From Nocardiopsis_C rhodophaea (GTDB lineage Bacteria > Actinomycetota > Actinomycetes > Streptosporangiales > Streptosporangiaceae), in contig NZ_BAAAPC010000014.1 in assembly GCF_039530945.1 (NCBI RefSeq), forward strand, positions 1 to 64,000: a stretch of DNA of 64,000 nt, in the 5' to 3' direction. Numbering within the stretch: the first letter of the stretch is position 1; every line of letters starts with the position of its first letter. A program made the translations under genes and the position numbers. Of this stretch, positions 25,605-34,885 are shown one piece after another. A model generated the notes under the pieces. That model was not told the DNA's origin and did no database searches. It saw only the letters and a list, made by a program, of their open reading frames with translations.

Positions 25605-26791
25605 CGCCGCTCCTCCCCGGAGCCCGTGGACGAATGCGAGCTCTTGGGGGCCGCGGGCTCCTCTGCAGTGACGGAAACGAGGGCGCGCGGATCGACAACG
25701 CGGGCGCAGCGCGTCCAGCGGGTCACGACGCGGTCGCGGGTATCCGCGATCTCGTCGGGTTCGTCGAGCAGGGGGTGGTCGAGGAGGCCGTGTTCGGCGC
25801 AATAGTCGTCGTTGAAGACGGTGTCGAAGTAACGCTGGGGTCCGTCGGGGAAGATCGCGACGATGCGGTCGGTCGCCGGTCGGGTAAGCGACAGCCAGCG
25901 CGCCACCGTGGCGACCGCGCCCACGCTCCAGCCGCCGGTCGCGTAGTGGGAACAGGCCAGGACCCGGCTGGTCCGCACGGCCTGGGCCGGATCGACCCAG
26001 TGCACCTCGTCGAACGCCCCGTAGTCAACGTTGCGCGGGTGGATGCTGCTGCCGAGCCCGCGCATGATGCGGGGCCGGGCGGGCTGGCCGAAGATGGTGG
26101 AGCCGATGGTGTCGACGCCGACGACGCGCAGGTGCGGGCAGAACGCGCGCAGCGTGCGGGTGACTCCGGCGGAGTGGCCTCCTGTGCCGACCGCGACGAT
26201 GAGCGTGTCGATCCGCCCCACCTGGGCGGTCAATTCGTGGGCGAGCGGTGCGTAGGCTGCCACGTTGTCGGGGTTGTTGTACTGGTCGGGGCAGTAGGCG
26301 GCGGGGTCGGCGGCGAGGAGTTCGGCGACGCGGTCGCGCCGGGCCTGCTGCCACCCCCCGCTGGGGTGCGGCTCGGTGACGGTGTGCACCTCCGCGCCGT
26401 ATGCCGCGAGCAGGCGCGCCATCAGCGGCTCCATGCCGGGGTCGGTGACCAGGGACACGGGGTGGCCGTAGGTGATCCCGGCCAGGGCGAGCCCGAGGCC
26501 GAGGGTGCCGCTTGTAGATTCGACAACCGGAGCGCCGGGCGCGAGCTGTCCGCGCTCGCGGGCGCGCTCGACCATGTAGAGGGCGGTCCTGTCCTTGATG
26601 CCGCCGGGGTTATGGCCTTCGAGCTTGGCCCAGAAGCCCCGCTGAGGGGCGCAGAACGGTTCGCCGATCCAGAGCATGGGTGTGTGGCCCACCACTCCGG
26701 CGGGCGTGTGCTGCGGCATGGTCGGCGGGAGGGGCAGGAGGCGGCCGGGGCTGGTTTCGGGGAGGGCTGTGCCAAGGGCGTGGGTACTCAT
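25601..26791 (-). CDS. PLP-dependent cysteine synthase-family protein
   Basis: 396 residues of fold-type II PLP enzyme. The PLP lysine lies in N-P-G-G-I-K-D-R near 65-72. The substrate loop reads E-S-T-S-G-T-L-G, and the phosphate-binding glycine loop is V-A-V-G-T-G-G-H-S-A-G. A C-terminal extension of about 60 residues contains Y-F-D-T-V-F-N-D-D-Y-C. The family includes O-acetylserine sulfhydrylase, cystathionine beta-synthase and SbnA-type enzymes. Coupling to an MFS transporter rather than to serine acetyltransferase hints at a specialised amino-acid product. ATG at 26791 chosen over an upstream GTG at 26833. Confidence 0.88.
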   Translation of the reverse strand: MSTHALGTALPETSPGRLLPLPPTMPQHTPAGVVGHTPMLWIGEPFCAPQRGFWAKLEGHNPGGIKDRTALYMVERARERGQLAPGAPVVESTSGTLGLGLALAGITYGHPVSLVTDPGMEPLMARLLAAYGAEVHTVTEPHPSGGWQQARRDRVAELLAADPAAYCPDQYNNPDNVAAYAPLAHELTAQVGRIDTLIVAVGTGGHSAGVTRTLRAFCPHLRVVGVDTIGSTIFGQPARPRIMRGLGSSIHPRNVDYGAFDEVHWVDPAQAVRTSRVLACSHYATGGWSVGAVATVARWLSLTRPATDRIVAIFPDGPQRYFDTVFNDDYCAEHGLLDHPLLDEPDEIADTRDRVVTRWTRCARVVDPRALVSVTAEEPAAPKSSHSSTGSGEERR

Positions 26792-27039
26792 GGACCTGCG
26801 TCTCTTTCGACTCGCTGTGTCCTCGGGGGACACGTCGACGCCCGGGCCGCGCGCTCGTAGGCGCGGCGCGGAGATCAGGGGTGCGGAGAAGGGAGTACGA
26901 ACTTCTGCGCACGAGAGGGACCGAGCCGGTCCCGTGGTGTCGGCGGTTTCACGCCGGGAGGGGAACTTGGGGCGAGCGAGCCGTCGGCCGTCATACAGCC
27001 GTCAGGCAGCCCCCAGGCCCCTCTCGCACCTCTGGTCCT

Positions 27040-27555
27040 CTAGACCCGCCACACGCAGAGTGTGAGCAGCAGACGTGCGGCATTGCGCCGCCGCGGGCGC
27101 TGCTCGCGGTGGGGACGCCGGCTCTGCCCCAGGACAGGGGGCGTCCACAACCCGACGAGGACGGCGAAGCCCACGGCGAGCAGGAGCGACAGCGTGCTCG
27201 GCGACGAGCCGCGCTGATCAGTGCCCCCGTCCATGGCATTGGTGCACTCATGGACCTCGCCGACCGAGTGAGCGCCGATGAGCACAGCGATACCGGAGCC
27301 GGTGGCGTCGGCCATCTGCGCGCTCACTGCTGATGACGCGGCGAGCGCTGCGGCCGGGGAAGGATCCGGGGCCGGGGCCGGGGCCGCGACAGCAGACAGG
27401 GCGGGCGCCTGAGGAGCGGACGCCGACACATCCGCAGCAGCCACCGCGGGGTGCGCGGCGGAGCACACCATGTGGAGCAGGACGGCAAACAGGAGCGCAA
27501 CGGCCACGAGGCCGTGTCGCCTAAGTGAGGCTGCGATTACTCGCACGGCACGCAT
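27040..27555 (-). CDS. Small membrane-anchored protein, DUF6153-like, paralogue A
   Basis: 171 residues. An N-terminal hydrophobic segment near 15-33, an Ala/Pro-rich outer region, a second hydrophobic segment near 120-140 and a basic tail ending L-T-L-C-V-W-R-V. The layout and terminal L-x-R-[IV] resemble actinomycete DUF6153 proteins; assignment is tentative. The gene at 39870-40292 has the same plan and a similar end. Start uncertain: a GTG at 27594 is also possible. Confidence 0.6.
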   Translation of the reverse strand: MRAVRVIAASLRRHGLVAVALLFAVLLHMVCSAAHPAVAAADVSASAPQAPALSAVAAPAPAPDPSPAAALAASSAVSAQMADATGSGIAVLIGAHSVGEVHECTNAMDGGTDQRGSSPSTLSLLLAVGFAVLVGLWTPPVLGQSRRPHREQRPRRRNAARLLLTLCVWRV

Positions 27556-27778
27556 CCTACATAGCGAGTAACGGACGGGTACCGCGAGGATCACGGTTCA
27601 CTCGTTGGCGGCATCGTGCCGCCACGTGTTAGTGCAGTTCGCAGCCGTTTCATCGGCGATCCGCACGAACTTTAAATCCGTCCCGCCCTGTTGACCCACG
27701 ATTCCCGCTCCCCGCCCGCGCTCACGGGGGCAGCGGCCACAGCCGCACCGCCGACCCCGCGAGAGCACGCCCGCGGAC

Positions 27779-29404
27779 CTACTCGATCGGCACGTCCTCG
27801 AACGTTCCGAAGGCTCCGGCGTCGAAGGTCACCGAGGTGACGCCGGTCGGCGGTGCCGGGAGGTACAGGGACACGTCGTTGGTTGTTCCGGGCCCCTTAA
27901 GCCACGGGTAGCCCGCCGCCTCCAGGTAGTGCCGGTCGTCCCGTGTGCCCTGCTCACCGATGCGCACGGCGCGGTAGACGATGTCGGTCTCCGGGTCGAC
28001 GGCGCTGAACGCGCCGAAGTCAGCGCCGTGGTAGTCGTCGTTTTTGAACCCTCCGTCCCACACGACGCTGAGATCGGTGTCGGGGGACGTGTTGGTGATC
28101 CGCAGGTTCGCCACCAGGTAGGCGCCGTCGCGGAAGAAGGGCAGCACTTCCAGCTCGTAGGAGACCCGGCCGATGGACGCGGTGGCGGTGGCGACGACCT
28201 CGCCCCGCTCCTCCCGGAAGGGCGCCGGCGGGGCGATGGCGCCCCCGTCGACCTGATCCTCCGACTTCTCCTCGGTCTCGGTGAGCTCGGTGGTCACGCG
28301 GGTCTCCTTGATCTTGTAGGAGATCTCCACGCGGCGGTTGCGGGCGCGCGCCTCCTCGTCATCGCTGCCGCCCTCGTCGGCGATCGGCTCGGAGCTGCCG
28401 CGGCCCTCGGTCTTGTACTCGTAGGCGGAGCCGAGCTCGGCCTTGAGGTACTGGTGCACGGTCTCGGCGCGCTCCTCCGACAGCTTCTGGTTGTAGTCGT
28501 CGTCGCCTTTGCCGTCGGTGTGGCCGACGATGGTGATCGGCGGCTTGTCGGGGTCGGCGCGCTCGCGGGTCTCGGCCACGACCTGCTTCAGCACGTCCTC
28601 GGCGTCGTCGGCCAGGTCGGCCTTGTCGAACTCGAAGAGGACGTCGGCGTTGAGCTCGACCTTCTCCTCCGTCGCCGAAGAATCCTTCTGGACGGCGGTG
28701 CCCTCGGTAATGCCGTACAGGTTCCAGCCGTAGTCGTCCGAGACCTCGGCGTCGTTCACAACCGGCACGATCGTGTCGCCTTCCTCCACATGTCTGTAGT
28801 GCGGAGGCTCCTCGGTGGGGACGTCTCGCGGGCCGTCGGCGTCGGTGACCGGGATGCCGGTGAAGGGGCCGGTGGTGCCGGGGGTGATGACGGTGATGCG
28901 TTCGACGTCGTCGGGCAGCCGCGGGTAGTGCGCCTCCATCTTGTACTCGGCGCCGGCGATGACGGTATAGGGCAACTCCTCGGACCCGATGAAGTCACCG
29001 TCGTCGTCACGCGCGGGGTAATACAGCCGCTGCCCCACCGGGTCCACCAGCCAGACGTTCACGGGGGTCCTACTCAGAATTCCCCCGGAGAAGGCGTCGG
29101 GGGTGTCTTCGTCCTCCTCCCCGGCCGCCGTCGTGATGAACCGGAGGACCGTGCGGTCGTCGTACCGCTCGACGGCCTCGACCTCAAACCCGAGCTTGCG
29201 CTCGATGTGCTGCCCGAAGGTTCCCCGTCGGACGAACGGACCGTCGGAGTACTCCAGGGCCGTACTCGGATCGTCCGTGCCGCCCGGCCCGTCAGCGGGG
29301 TCCTCACCGCCTCCGCCCAAACTGCATCCGCTGGCCAGTAGCGCGGCCGCGGTGAGGACGCTGCCCAGGCCACGAGATGACCGGTGCGTGAGGTGTCGGG
29401 TCAT
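27779..29404 (-). CDS. OmpA-domain lipoprotein
   Basis: 541 residues. Signal peptide with lipobox A-S-G-C near residue 27, so anchored on the outer face of the membrane. After a 230-residue N-terminal region of unknown fold, an OmpA peptidoglycan-binding domain spans about 250-385: V-L-F-E-F-D-K-A-D-L, I-V-G-H-T-D-G-K-G-D-D-D-Y-N-Q-K-L-S-E-E-R-A and A-R-N-R-R-V-E-I. A further beta-rich domain of 150 residues ends the protein. The Asp and Arg that bind diaminopimelate in OmpA domains are present. It probably tethers the membrane to peptidoglycan. Confidence 0.88.
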   Translation of the reverse strand: MTRHLTHRSSRGLGSVLTAAALLASGCSLGGGGEDPADGPGGTDDPSTALEYSDGPFVRRGTFGQHIERKLGFEVEAVERYDDRTVLRFITTAAGEEDEDTPDAFSGGILSRTPVNVWLVDPVGQRLYYPARDDDGDFIGSEELPYTVIAGAEYKMEAHYPRLPDDVERITVITPGTTGPFTGIPVTDADGPRDVPTEEPPHYRHVEEGDTIVPVVNDAEVSDDYGWNLYGITEGTAVQKDSSATEEKVELNADVLFEFDKADLADDAEDVLKQVVAETRERADPDKPPITIVGHTDGKGDDDYNQKLSEERAETVHQYLKAELGSAYEYKTEGRGSSEPIADEGGSDDEEARARNRRVEISYKIKETRVTTELTETEEKSEDQVDGGAIAPPAPFREERGEVVATATASIGRVSYELEVLPFFRDGAYLVANLRITNTSPDTDLSVVWDGGFKNDDYHGADFGAFSAVDPETDIVYRAVRIGEQGTRDDRHYLEAAGYPWLKGPGTTNDVSLYLPAPPTGVTSVTFDAGAFGTFEDVPIE

Positions 29405-29586
29405 GGGTCGTCGCACTCCAAAAGGTGGGGGAAATGGGGGGATCGGAGGAATGCGGAACGGCGCTGGTGGGTGAGCGCCGTTCACACAGCCTGGTGACGT
29501 TACCGGCCGAGGAATCTTTGAGTCCAGCGGGATTGGTGGCCGATCGCGGACACCAAGTGTCCGTGAGGCTTCCTAGCGTCAGCGTC

Positions 29587-30828
29587 ATGGAGCAACCGAT
29601 CGTGCCGTTCGATATCGATATCCCACAGACGGACCTGGATGATCTGAACCGCCGCTTGGAGAACACCCGGTGGCCCGAGGAACCGCCCGGTGTCGGCTGG
29701 GACAACGGGATCCCGGTCGGCTACCTGCGTGAACTGGCTGATTACTGGCGCACTCGGTACGACTGGCGGGCCGAGGAGCGGAAGCTGAACGCCCTGCCGC
29801 AGTTCACGACCGAGATCGACGGGCACGACGTGCACTTCGTGCACGTCCGGTCGCCGGAGCCGAACGCGCTGCCGCTCGTCTTGACGCACGGCTGGCCCGG
29901 CTCGATCGTGGAGTTCCTGGAGGTGATCGGCCCGTTGGCCGACCCTCGCGCCCACGGCGGCGACCCTGCGGACGCGTTCCACGTGGTGGCGCCGTCACCC
30001 CCGGGCTTCACCCTCTCCGGGCCGACCCGCGAGACGGGGTGGACGGTGGCCAGGGTCGCGCGGGCGTGGGCGGAGCTGATGCGCCGCCTGGGCTATCCAC
30101 GCTACGTCGCGCACGGCGGCGACTTCGGCGCGCTCGTCTCGCGCGAGCTAGGGCTCATCGACTCCGAGCATGTCGCGGCGCTGCACCTCACCCTCCTCGT
30201 CTCCGCCAGCGCCACACCGGAGAACGCCGACTTCTCGGTCGAGGCGGAAAAGCGCAGCGTCGAGAAGGGATACCGCTACGACTACGAACTCAGCGGCTAC
30301 GCGGCCATACAGAGCACGAAACCTCAGCTGATCTCCTACGGGCTGACCGATTCTCCCATCGCCCAACTGGCCTGGATCGCGGACGGATTCAAGTCCTGGA
30401 CCGACTCGACCAACGTCCCCGAAGACGCCGTGGACCGCGACGCGATGCTGACCAACGTGATGCTCTACTGGCTCACCGGCACGGCGGGCTCCTCGGCCCG
30501 TTACTACAAGGAGGGCGTCGAGACCTGGGGCGAGCTCGAACCGGAATCGTCGGTTCCGACCGCGGTCGCGGTCTTCCCGCACGACATCCATCTCCCGTTC
30601 CGTCGCCTCGCCGAGCGGAACAACAACATCGTCCGCTGGACCGAATTCGACCGGGGCGGCCATTTCGGCGCGATGGAGGAACCGGACCTGTTCATCGACG
30701 ACCTGCGGGAATCCTTCCGCGCGTACCGCGGTCCTCGCTCGCCAACTGAGCTCAGTACGTCTATCCCGTCGGTCTGCTGCCGCGCAAGCGTGCATTCCAC
30801 TGGCAGTGGACCTCGAAGGCGCTCGTGA
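29587..30828 (+). CDS. Epoxide hydrolase
   Basis: 413 residues. N-terminal EHN lid (residues 1-110) beginning P-F-D-I-D-I-P-Q-T-D-L-D-D-L, then an alpha/beta hydrolase core: oxyanion H-G-W-P-G-S, nucleophilic Asp in H-G-G-D-F-G-A, and catalytic His in R-G-G-H-F-G-A-M-E. This matches the microsomal-type epoxide hydrolase family, which opens epoxides to diols through a covalent ester. The last 30 residues after F-R-A-Y-R-G are low complexity and not family-like, suggesting a read-through extension. No clear Shine-Dalgarno precedes the ATG. Confidence 0.9.
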   Translation: MEQPIVPFDIDIPQTDLDDLNRRLENTRWPEEPPGVGWDNGIPVGYLRELADYWRTRYDWRAEERKLNALPQFTTEIDGHDVHFVHVRSPEPNALPLVLTHGWPGSIVEFLEVIGPLADPRAHGGDPADAFHVVAPSPPGFTLSGPTRETGWTVARVARAWAELMRRLGYPRYVAHGGDFGALVSRELGLIDSEHVAALHLTLLVSASATPENADFSVEAEKRSVEKGYRYDYELSGYAAIQSTKPQLISYGLTDSPIAQLAWIADGFKSWTDSTNVPEDAVDRDAMLTNVMLYWLTGTAGSSARYYKEGVETWGELEPESSVPTAVAVFPHDIHLPFRRLAERNNNIVRWTEFDRGGHFGAMEEPDLFIDDLRESFRAYRGPRSPTELSTSIPSVCCRASVHSTGSGPRRRS

Positions 30829-30932
30829 AGACGAGTGCTGAGGAGGTTATACAATTGATTCATGGTGTGGGCGGAGAATAACTTCCGAGTGCCCACTATG
30901 ATCCCCATGTGCTGCGCTTGAGGAGTTTTTAG

Positions 30933-31495
30933 TTGACCCCGTATTCCCTTTCTTTCTATGTCGACGTCGTATCCTCGGGTTCGGTGCTCGGGGCGAAGCC
31001 AAGTGACTCTCCTGAGCAGGTCGCGGCGGTTCTCGGTGATGACTTCATCGAAAATTCCGCGTTTACGGACAGCATGTGGCGCGACTACGGGATCACGGAG
31101 TTTTTTGGGGCCGTGAGTCTCCCGAACATCTGTGGGTCGGTAGCCATTTCAGCCTGCAGGTTCACCGGCTCGCGTCTGGCGGAAATAAGAATGTTGACCG
31201 AAGGCTTCGAGAAAAATACGGGAGATTCAGCCCCAAGCTGCGGTTCGGAAAACTTCGGGGACTTCTGGAGAAACGCGGCGTTCCCCTCGTGGAGGTTCCG
31301 GAGTATGGCGGTGAGGACCGCACGTTCTGGCAGCCGGAGTCCCTGGTCGCTGTGACATTTATCAGCGCCCATCCAGACTGGGCGATCCGCAGCAGGCCCA
31401 GCTGGCTGCGTATCGGCGATGTTTACCGTATAAGCGCGCCGATGACCCGTGAATCGGTCGAATGGCGGAGGCGGCAGGCGCGTGAGATGGCGTAG
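30933..31495 (+). pseudogene. Conserved hypothetical gene split by a -1 frameshift
   Basis: The first frame encodes S-F-Y-V-D-V-V-S-S-G-S-V-L-G and runs to M-W-R-D-Y-G-I-T-E-F-F. The continuation, R-E-S-P-E-H-L-W-V-G-S-H-F and later K-L-R-G-L-L-E-K-R-G-V-P-L, is in the -1 frame and runs to a stop at 31495. Joined, the product would be about 187 residues and looks like one intact actinomycete protein of unknown function. The junction sits at TTTTTTGGGG (31101-31110). This could be a true 1-bp deletion, a sequencing indel in the homopolymer, or slippage. Confidence 0.75.
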
Positions 31496-31520
31496 CACTG
31501 CTTCCCGCCCCGTGCGCCGG

Positions 31521-31988
31521 TTACGCGTTCTCGGGGCGGCGCTCCAGTACATCGACCAAGGGAGCCAGTTCCGGATTGTGCCGCGCCAGGTCGAGGGCTT
31601 CGGCGAGCGCCGTGTCGTTGGTCGGGCGCGCCTCGGCGAGGAGGCGCTGGCCGTCCTCGGTGATGGCCGTGTAGATGCCGCGCCGGTCATCGGGGCACAG
31701 CACGCGCATGAGCAGGCCGCGCTCCTCCATACGGTTGACCAGGCGTGTTGTGGCGCTCTGGCTTAGGACCACCGCCTCGGACAGCTCGCTCATGCGCATC
31801 CGCGCGCCGTTGTGGGTGCTCAGCACCAGCAGCACCGAGTATTCGCGCGTGCTGAGGTTGTGGCGCGCCTGGAGTGCCCGTTCGATGTGCGCATCGATGG
31901 TGCCGTGCAGCAGCGACAGCGCGCACCACCGCTGGGCGAGGCCAGGTCGGGGGGTCATGGCGTGGTCGCTGGGCGCCGGGTCGTCCAT
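31521..31988 (-). CDS. MarR family regulator
   Basis: 155 residues, winged helix of MarR type: L-S-T-R-E-Y-S-V-L-L-V-L, M-S-E-L-S-E-A-V-V-L-S-Q-S-A-T-T-R-L-V-N-R-M-E-E-R-G-L and the wing D-D-R-R-G-I-Y-T-A-I-T. ATG at 31988 has GGAGG upstream. Divergent from an MFS transporter, with a 29-bp operator-like palindrome overlapping that transporter's promoter region. Likely represses its own gene and the transporter until a ligand binds. Confidence 0.92.
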   Translation of the reverse strand: MDDPAPSDHAMTPRPGLAQRWCALSLLHGTIDAHIERALQARHNLSTREYSVLLVLSTHNGARMRMSELSEAVVLSQSATTRLVNRMEERGLLMRVLCPDDRRGIYTAITEDGQRLLAEARPTNDTALAEALDLARHNPELAPLVDVLERRPENA

Positions 31989-32107
31989 GCCGAGCCTCCT
32001 GCACGTGATCGGGACGGGGTGGCCCCCGCTATCGGGCATCTCCGCCGGCACCAGGGTAGTCGCTTCCGAAATAGAGCGCGTTCGCAAGTATCGCGCGTGT
32101 GCATGTA

Positions 32108-32136
32108 TTGTCTACGCGGGCTATCCGCGTGGACAA
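32108..32136. promoter_or_regulatory. MarR operator candidate
   Basis: TTGTCTACGCGG and CCGCGTGGACAA form 12-bp arms with one mismatch and a 5-bp spacer, 20 bp before the MFS start codon. The size fits a MarR dimer site. Confidence 0.7.
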
Positions 32137-32155
32137 CAATGAAGGGGCTTTCCAC

Positions 32156-33397
32156 ATGCCGTTAGCACTCTGGGCGCTGGCCATCGGCGCCTTCGGGATC
32201 GGCACAACGGAGTTCGTGGTGACCGGCGTCCTCCCCGGCATCGCCGACGAGTTCGGCGTCCCGATCTCCGTTGCTGGCAACGTCGCCACCGTCTACGCCA
32301 TGGGCGTGTTCATCGGCGCGCCGTTGACCACCGCCATTGGCACCCGCGTCGAACGCAAGCGCATGCTGGCCGCGCTGATGGTGTTGTTCGTCGTCGGCAA
32401 CCTGATCACCTCCGTCGCCCCAACGTTCGGCGTGGTTCTGGTCGGCCGCGTGATCACCTCGCTCACGCACGGCGCCTTCTTCGGCATCGGTGCCGTGGTC
32501 GCCGCCGACCTGGTGGCCCCGAACAAGCGCGCCAGCGCGATCGCGTTCATGTTCACCGGGCTGACCATCGCCAACGTCGTGGGTGTGCCCGCCGCGACCC
32601 TGCTGGGCCAGTCCGCCAGCTGGCGCGCCACGTACGGGGTCATCACGCTGCTGGGGGTGATCGGGCTGATCGGGATCCTGGCCCTCGTTCCGCGCGGCAG
32701 CACACCGAAGGGTGCGCGCATCCGCCCAGAGCTGGCGGCTTTCACCAACCCGCAGGTGCTGCTCGCGATGGCGATGACTGTTCTGGGGTTCGGCGGGGTC
32801 TTCGTCTCTATCACTTACATCGCACCGATGATGGTCGAGGTCGCCGGGTTCGCCGAATCCAGCGTCACCTGGCCGCTCATGCTGTTCGGCCTGGGCATGG
32901 TCGTGGGCAACTCCCTGGGCGGGCGCTTGGCCGACAGGGCCCTCATGCCGATGCTCTACACCGCGCTGGCGGCGCTCGCCGTCGTGCTCCTCGCCTTCAC
33001 CTGGGGCGCCCACAGCACGATCGCGTCCGCGGTGCTCGTCTTCCTCGTCGGTGCTTTCGGCTTCGCGACGGTGCCCCCGCTGCAGAAGCGGGTTATGGAC
33101 AAGGCGGCCGAGGCCCCGACCCTCGCCTCAGCGATGAACATCGGGTTCTTCAACCTGGGGAACGCGATCGGCGCCTGGCTCGGGGGATTCGTCATCGCCC
33201 AGGGGTTCGGCCTGACCGCGCCCAACTGGGCCGGTGCCGTGCTGCCCGCCGGGGCGCTGCTGTTGGCGGTCCTGTCCGCCGTGCTCGACCGCCGCGACGC
33301 CGCGCGTCGGGTCGCGGTCGCGACGGCCGCGACCTCCACGGACGAGCTCGCGAGTGCGGGTGCGGCCGGGGCGCCGAGAAGCCACGGCGCCCCCTGA
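32156..33397 (+). CDS. MFS drug-efflux-type transporter (DHA1/AraJ-like)
   Basis: 413 residues, twelve predicted membrane segments. The start G-T-T-E-F-V-V-T-G-V-L-P-G-I-A is the hallmark of DHA1 arabinose-efflux/drug-resistance transporters. The motif A-like loop is reduced to T-R-V-E-R-K-R. C-terminal tail is Ala/Thr-rich and cytoplasmic. Regulated with the divergent MarR gene. Confidence 0.92.
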   Translation: MPLALWALAIGAFGIGTTEFVVTGVLPGIADEFGVPISVAGNVATVYAMGVFIGAPLTTAIGTRVERKRMLAALMVLFVVGNLITSVAPTFGVVLVGRVITSLTHGAFFGIGAVVAADLVAPNKRASAIAFMFTGLTIANVVGVPAATLLGQSASWRATYGVITLLGVIGLIGILALVPRGSTPKGARIRPELAAFTNPQVLLAMAMTVLGFGGVFVSITYIAPMMVEVAGFAESSVTWPLMLFGLGMVVGNSLGGRLADRALMPMLYTALAALAVVLLAFTWGAHSTIASAVLVFLVGAFGFATVPPLQKRVMDKAAEAPTLASAMNIGFFNLGNAIGAWLGGFVIAQGFGLTAPNWAGAVLPAGALLLAVLSAVLDRRDAARRVAVATAATSTDELASAGAAGAPRSHGAP

Positions 33398-33436
33398 ACC
33401 GCTGCTCCAGCACCCGCGAGCACAGGCCGGCCCAAT

Positions 33437-33488
33437 GGGGGCGGTGCGGTCGGACGCCGCCGTGGCGACGCGCGACCGCACCGCCCCC
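33437..33488. terminator. 16-bp perfect hairpin between convergent genes
   Basis: Positions 33437-33452 and 33473-33488 are exact reverse complements, with a 20-nt loop. It lies midway between the MFS stop and the end of the leftward reductase gene and probably terminates both. Confidence 0.75.
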
Positions 33489-33514
33489 CGTGGCTGCTGC
33501 GGACACGGCCCGTC

Positions 33515-34885
33515 TCAGTCGCGGATGACGGCCTTGGTGCGCATCAGGAACTCCGCGAGATAGCGGTCGTGCGGGATTCCGGGTGCGAGCCAATGGGTGG
33601 GATTGTCGCCGAGGTAGACGTTGCTGATGGTCGGCTCCTCGATCAGCTGGTCGACCAGCTCCTCGGAGGCGCCAATGGCCGTGAGCACCAGCGTGTTGCG
33701 CAACGGCGCGACCCCATCGGACGCCGACCAGGGAGCGACCCACACGCACGGGAACCCGAGTTCCACGGCGAGCTGCGGGGCGTCGGGGCTGTCCACCTGG
33801 AAGACGGCGGGGCGCAGCGCGGCGCTGCCGTCGCCGAGGTCGTCGGCGATGCCGTCGCCGCCGAGCACCGTCCGGGCGTCCGCAGCGCGGTCGAACAAGT
33901 GCTTCTCGATGTTCGCGGCGGTGTCGGCGGGCTGGACGGGGAGCGCGGCGTCCTCGGCTTCCGGGCGCCGCGACGGGATGGAGCCCAGCCGTTCGGCCAG
34001 CGCCGCGGCGACCGGTGTCGGGTCGCCCTCGACGAACACGGCGGTGGTGTTGATGCAGCCGGTTCCCCCGTGGAGGGCGACCGAGTCGACGACGGTGTCG
34101 AGGTGGGAGCGCCAGTCGTCGCCGCTGAGCAGGATCTTCGACCGGCCGGGCCCCTGCGGGAGCACGGTCGGGTCGGCGGCGTACTTCTCCACGACCTCGT
34201 CGCCGCCGTAGACCATGGTCAGGTCGGACGCGGAGACGATGTCGTCAGCACCCGCGTAGTCGGTCGGCAGCAGCGCCACCGAGCCCTCGCCGAGAGCGGT
34301 CTCCCGCAGGGCGGCAACCAGGCGGTACGGGGTGAACGGCTCGCGCCGGGACGGGCGCACCACGACGCGGTAGCCCAGGGCCAGCGCTTCCAGCCACAGG
34401 GAGTGGACGCCGGGGTGGTTGGCGGGGGCGAGGACCGCGAAGACGTCCCCGCGACGGGTCCACACCGCGCGGCCCCTGCGCGTCAGGGGGTCGCGCCAGT
34501 CGTCGACCGCTCCCTCGGGGCGGGCGAAGCGCGTCGAGCGGTAGGCCTCGGCCGCCGCTTCGGCGGTGCGCTGGGTCGCGGCCCGCACGCCCGCGAGCGG
34601 CATTCCGGCTACGCGGCTGACCTGGTGCTCGTACTCCGCCAGGGACATCCCGGCGATGGTCGAGGAGGCGAAGGCGCGGCCCGCTTCGGCGAGCGCCGCG
34701 GCCCGCTGGTCGGCCGACAGCGTGGGGCCCTTGCGCAGGGCGGCGATGGTGCGGTTCACGTAGAGCCGCGGGACCTGGCTCAGCTCGGCTATGGGCTGTC
34801 CGGCGACGTCGGTGACGGTGAGTCGGCTGCGGGCACGGTAAGGGCCGGTGGGCCCAAGAGCGTCGAGCTGGATCGGCTCGCTCAT
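33515..34885 (-). CDS. Aldehyde dehydrogenase-fold acyl reductase (LuxC/EhpG-like)
   Basis: 456 residues of ALDH superfamily. The catalytic Cys is in G-G-T-G-C-I-N-T-T near 283. The nucleotide-binding region reads A-P-A-N-H-P-G-V-H-S and V-V-V-R-P-S-R-R-E. The general-base motif E-L-G-G of hydrolytic aldehyde dehydrogenases is replaced by I-L-L-S-G-D-D, as expected of acyl-transferring reductases such as LuxC. Its ATG follows directly on the TAA of the AMP-forming partner, so the two are made together. Likely reduces an activated carboxylate to an aldehyde with NADPH. Substrate unknown. Confidence 0.8.
   Translation of the reverse strand: MSEPIQLDALGPTGPYRARSRLTVTDVAGQPIAELSQVPRLYVNRTIAALRKGPTLSADQRAAALAEAGRAFASSTIAGMSLAEYEHQVSRVAGMPLAGVRAATQRTAEAAAEAYRSTRFARPEGAVDDWRDPLTRRGRAVWTRRGDVFAVLAPANHPGVHSLWLEALALGYRVVVRPSRREPFTPYRLVAALRETALGEGSVALLPTDYAGADDIVSASDLTMVYGGDEVVEKYAADPTVLPQGPGRSKILLSGDDWRSHLDTVVDSVALHGGTGCINTTAVFVEGDPTPVAAALAERLGSIPSRRPEAEDAALPVQPADTAANIEKHLFDRAADARTVLGGDGIADDLGDGSAALRPAVFQVDSPDAPQLAVELGFPCVWVAPWSASDGVAPLRNTLVLTAIGASEELVDQLIEEPTISNVYLGDNPTHWLAPGIPHDRYLAEFLMRTKAVIRD

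Noticed and set aside
27929..29341. 470-residue rightward frame
   Set aside because: It is antisense to the OmpA lipoprotein and shows only repetitive Val/Asp/Gly composition.
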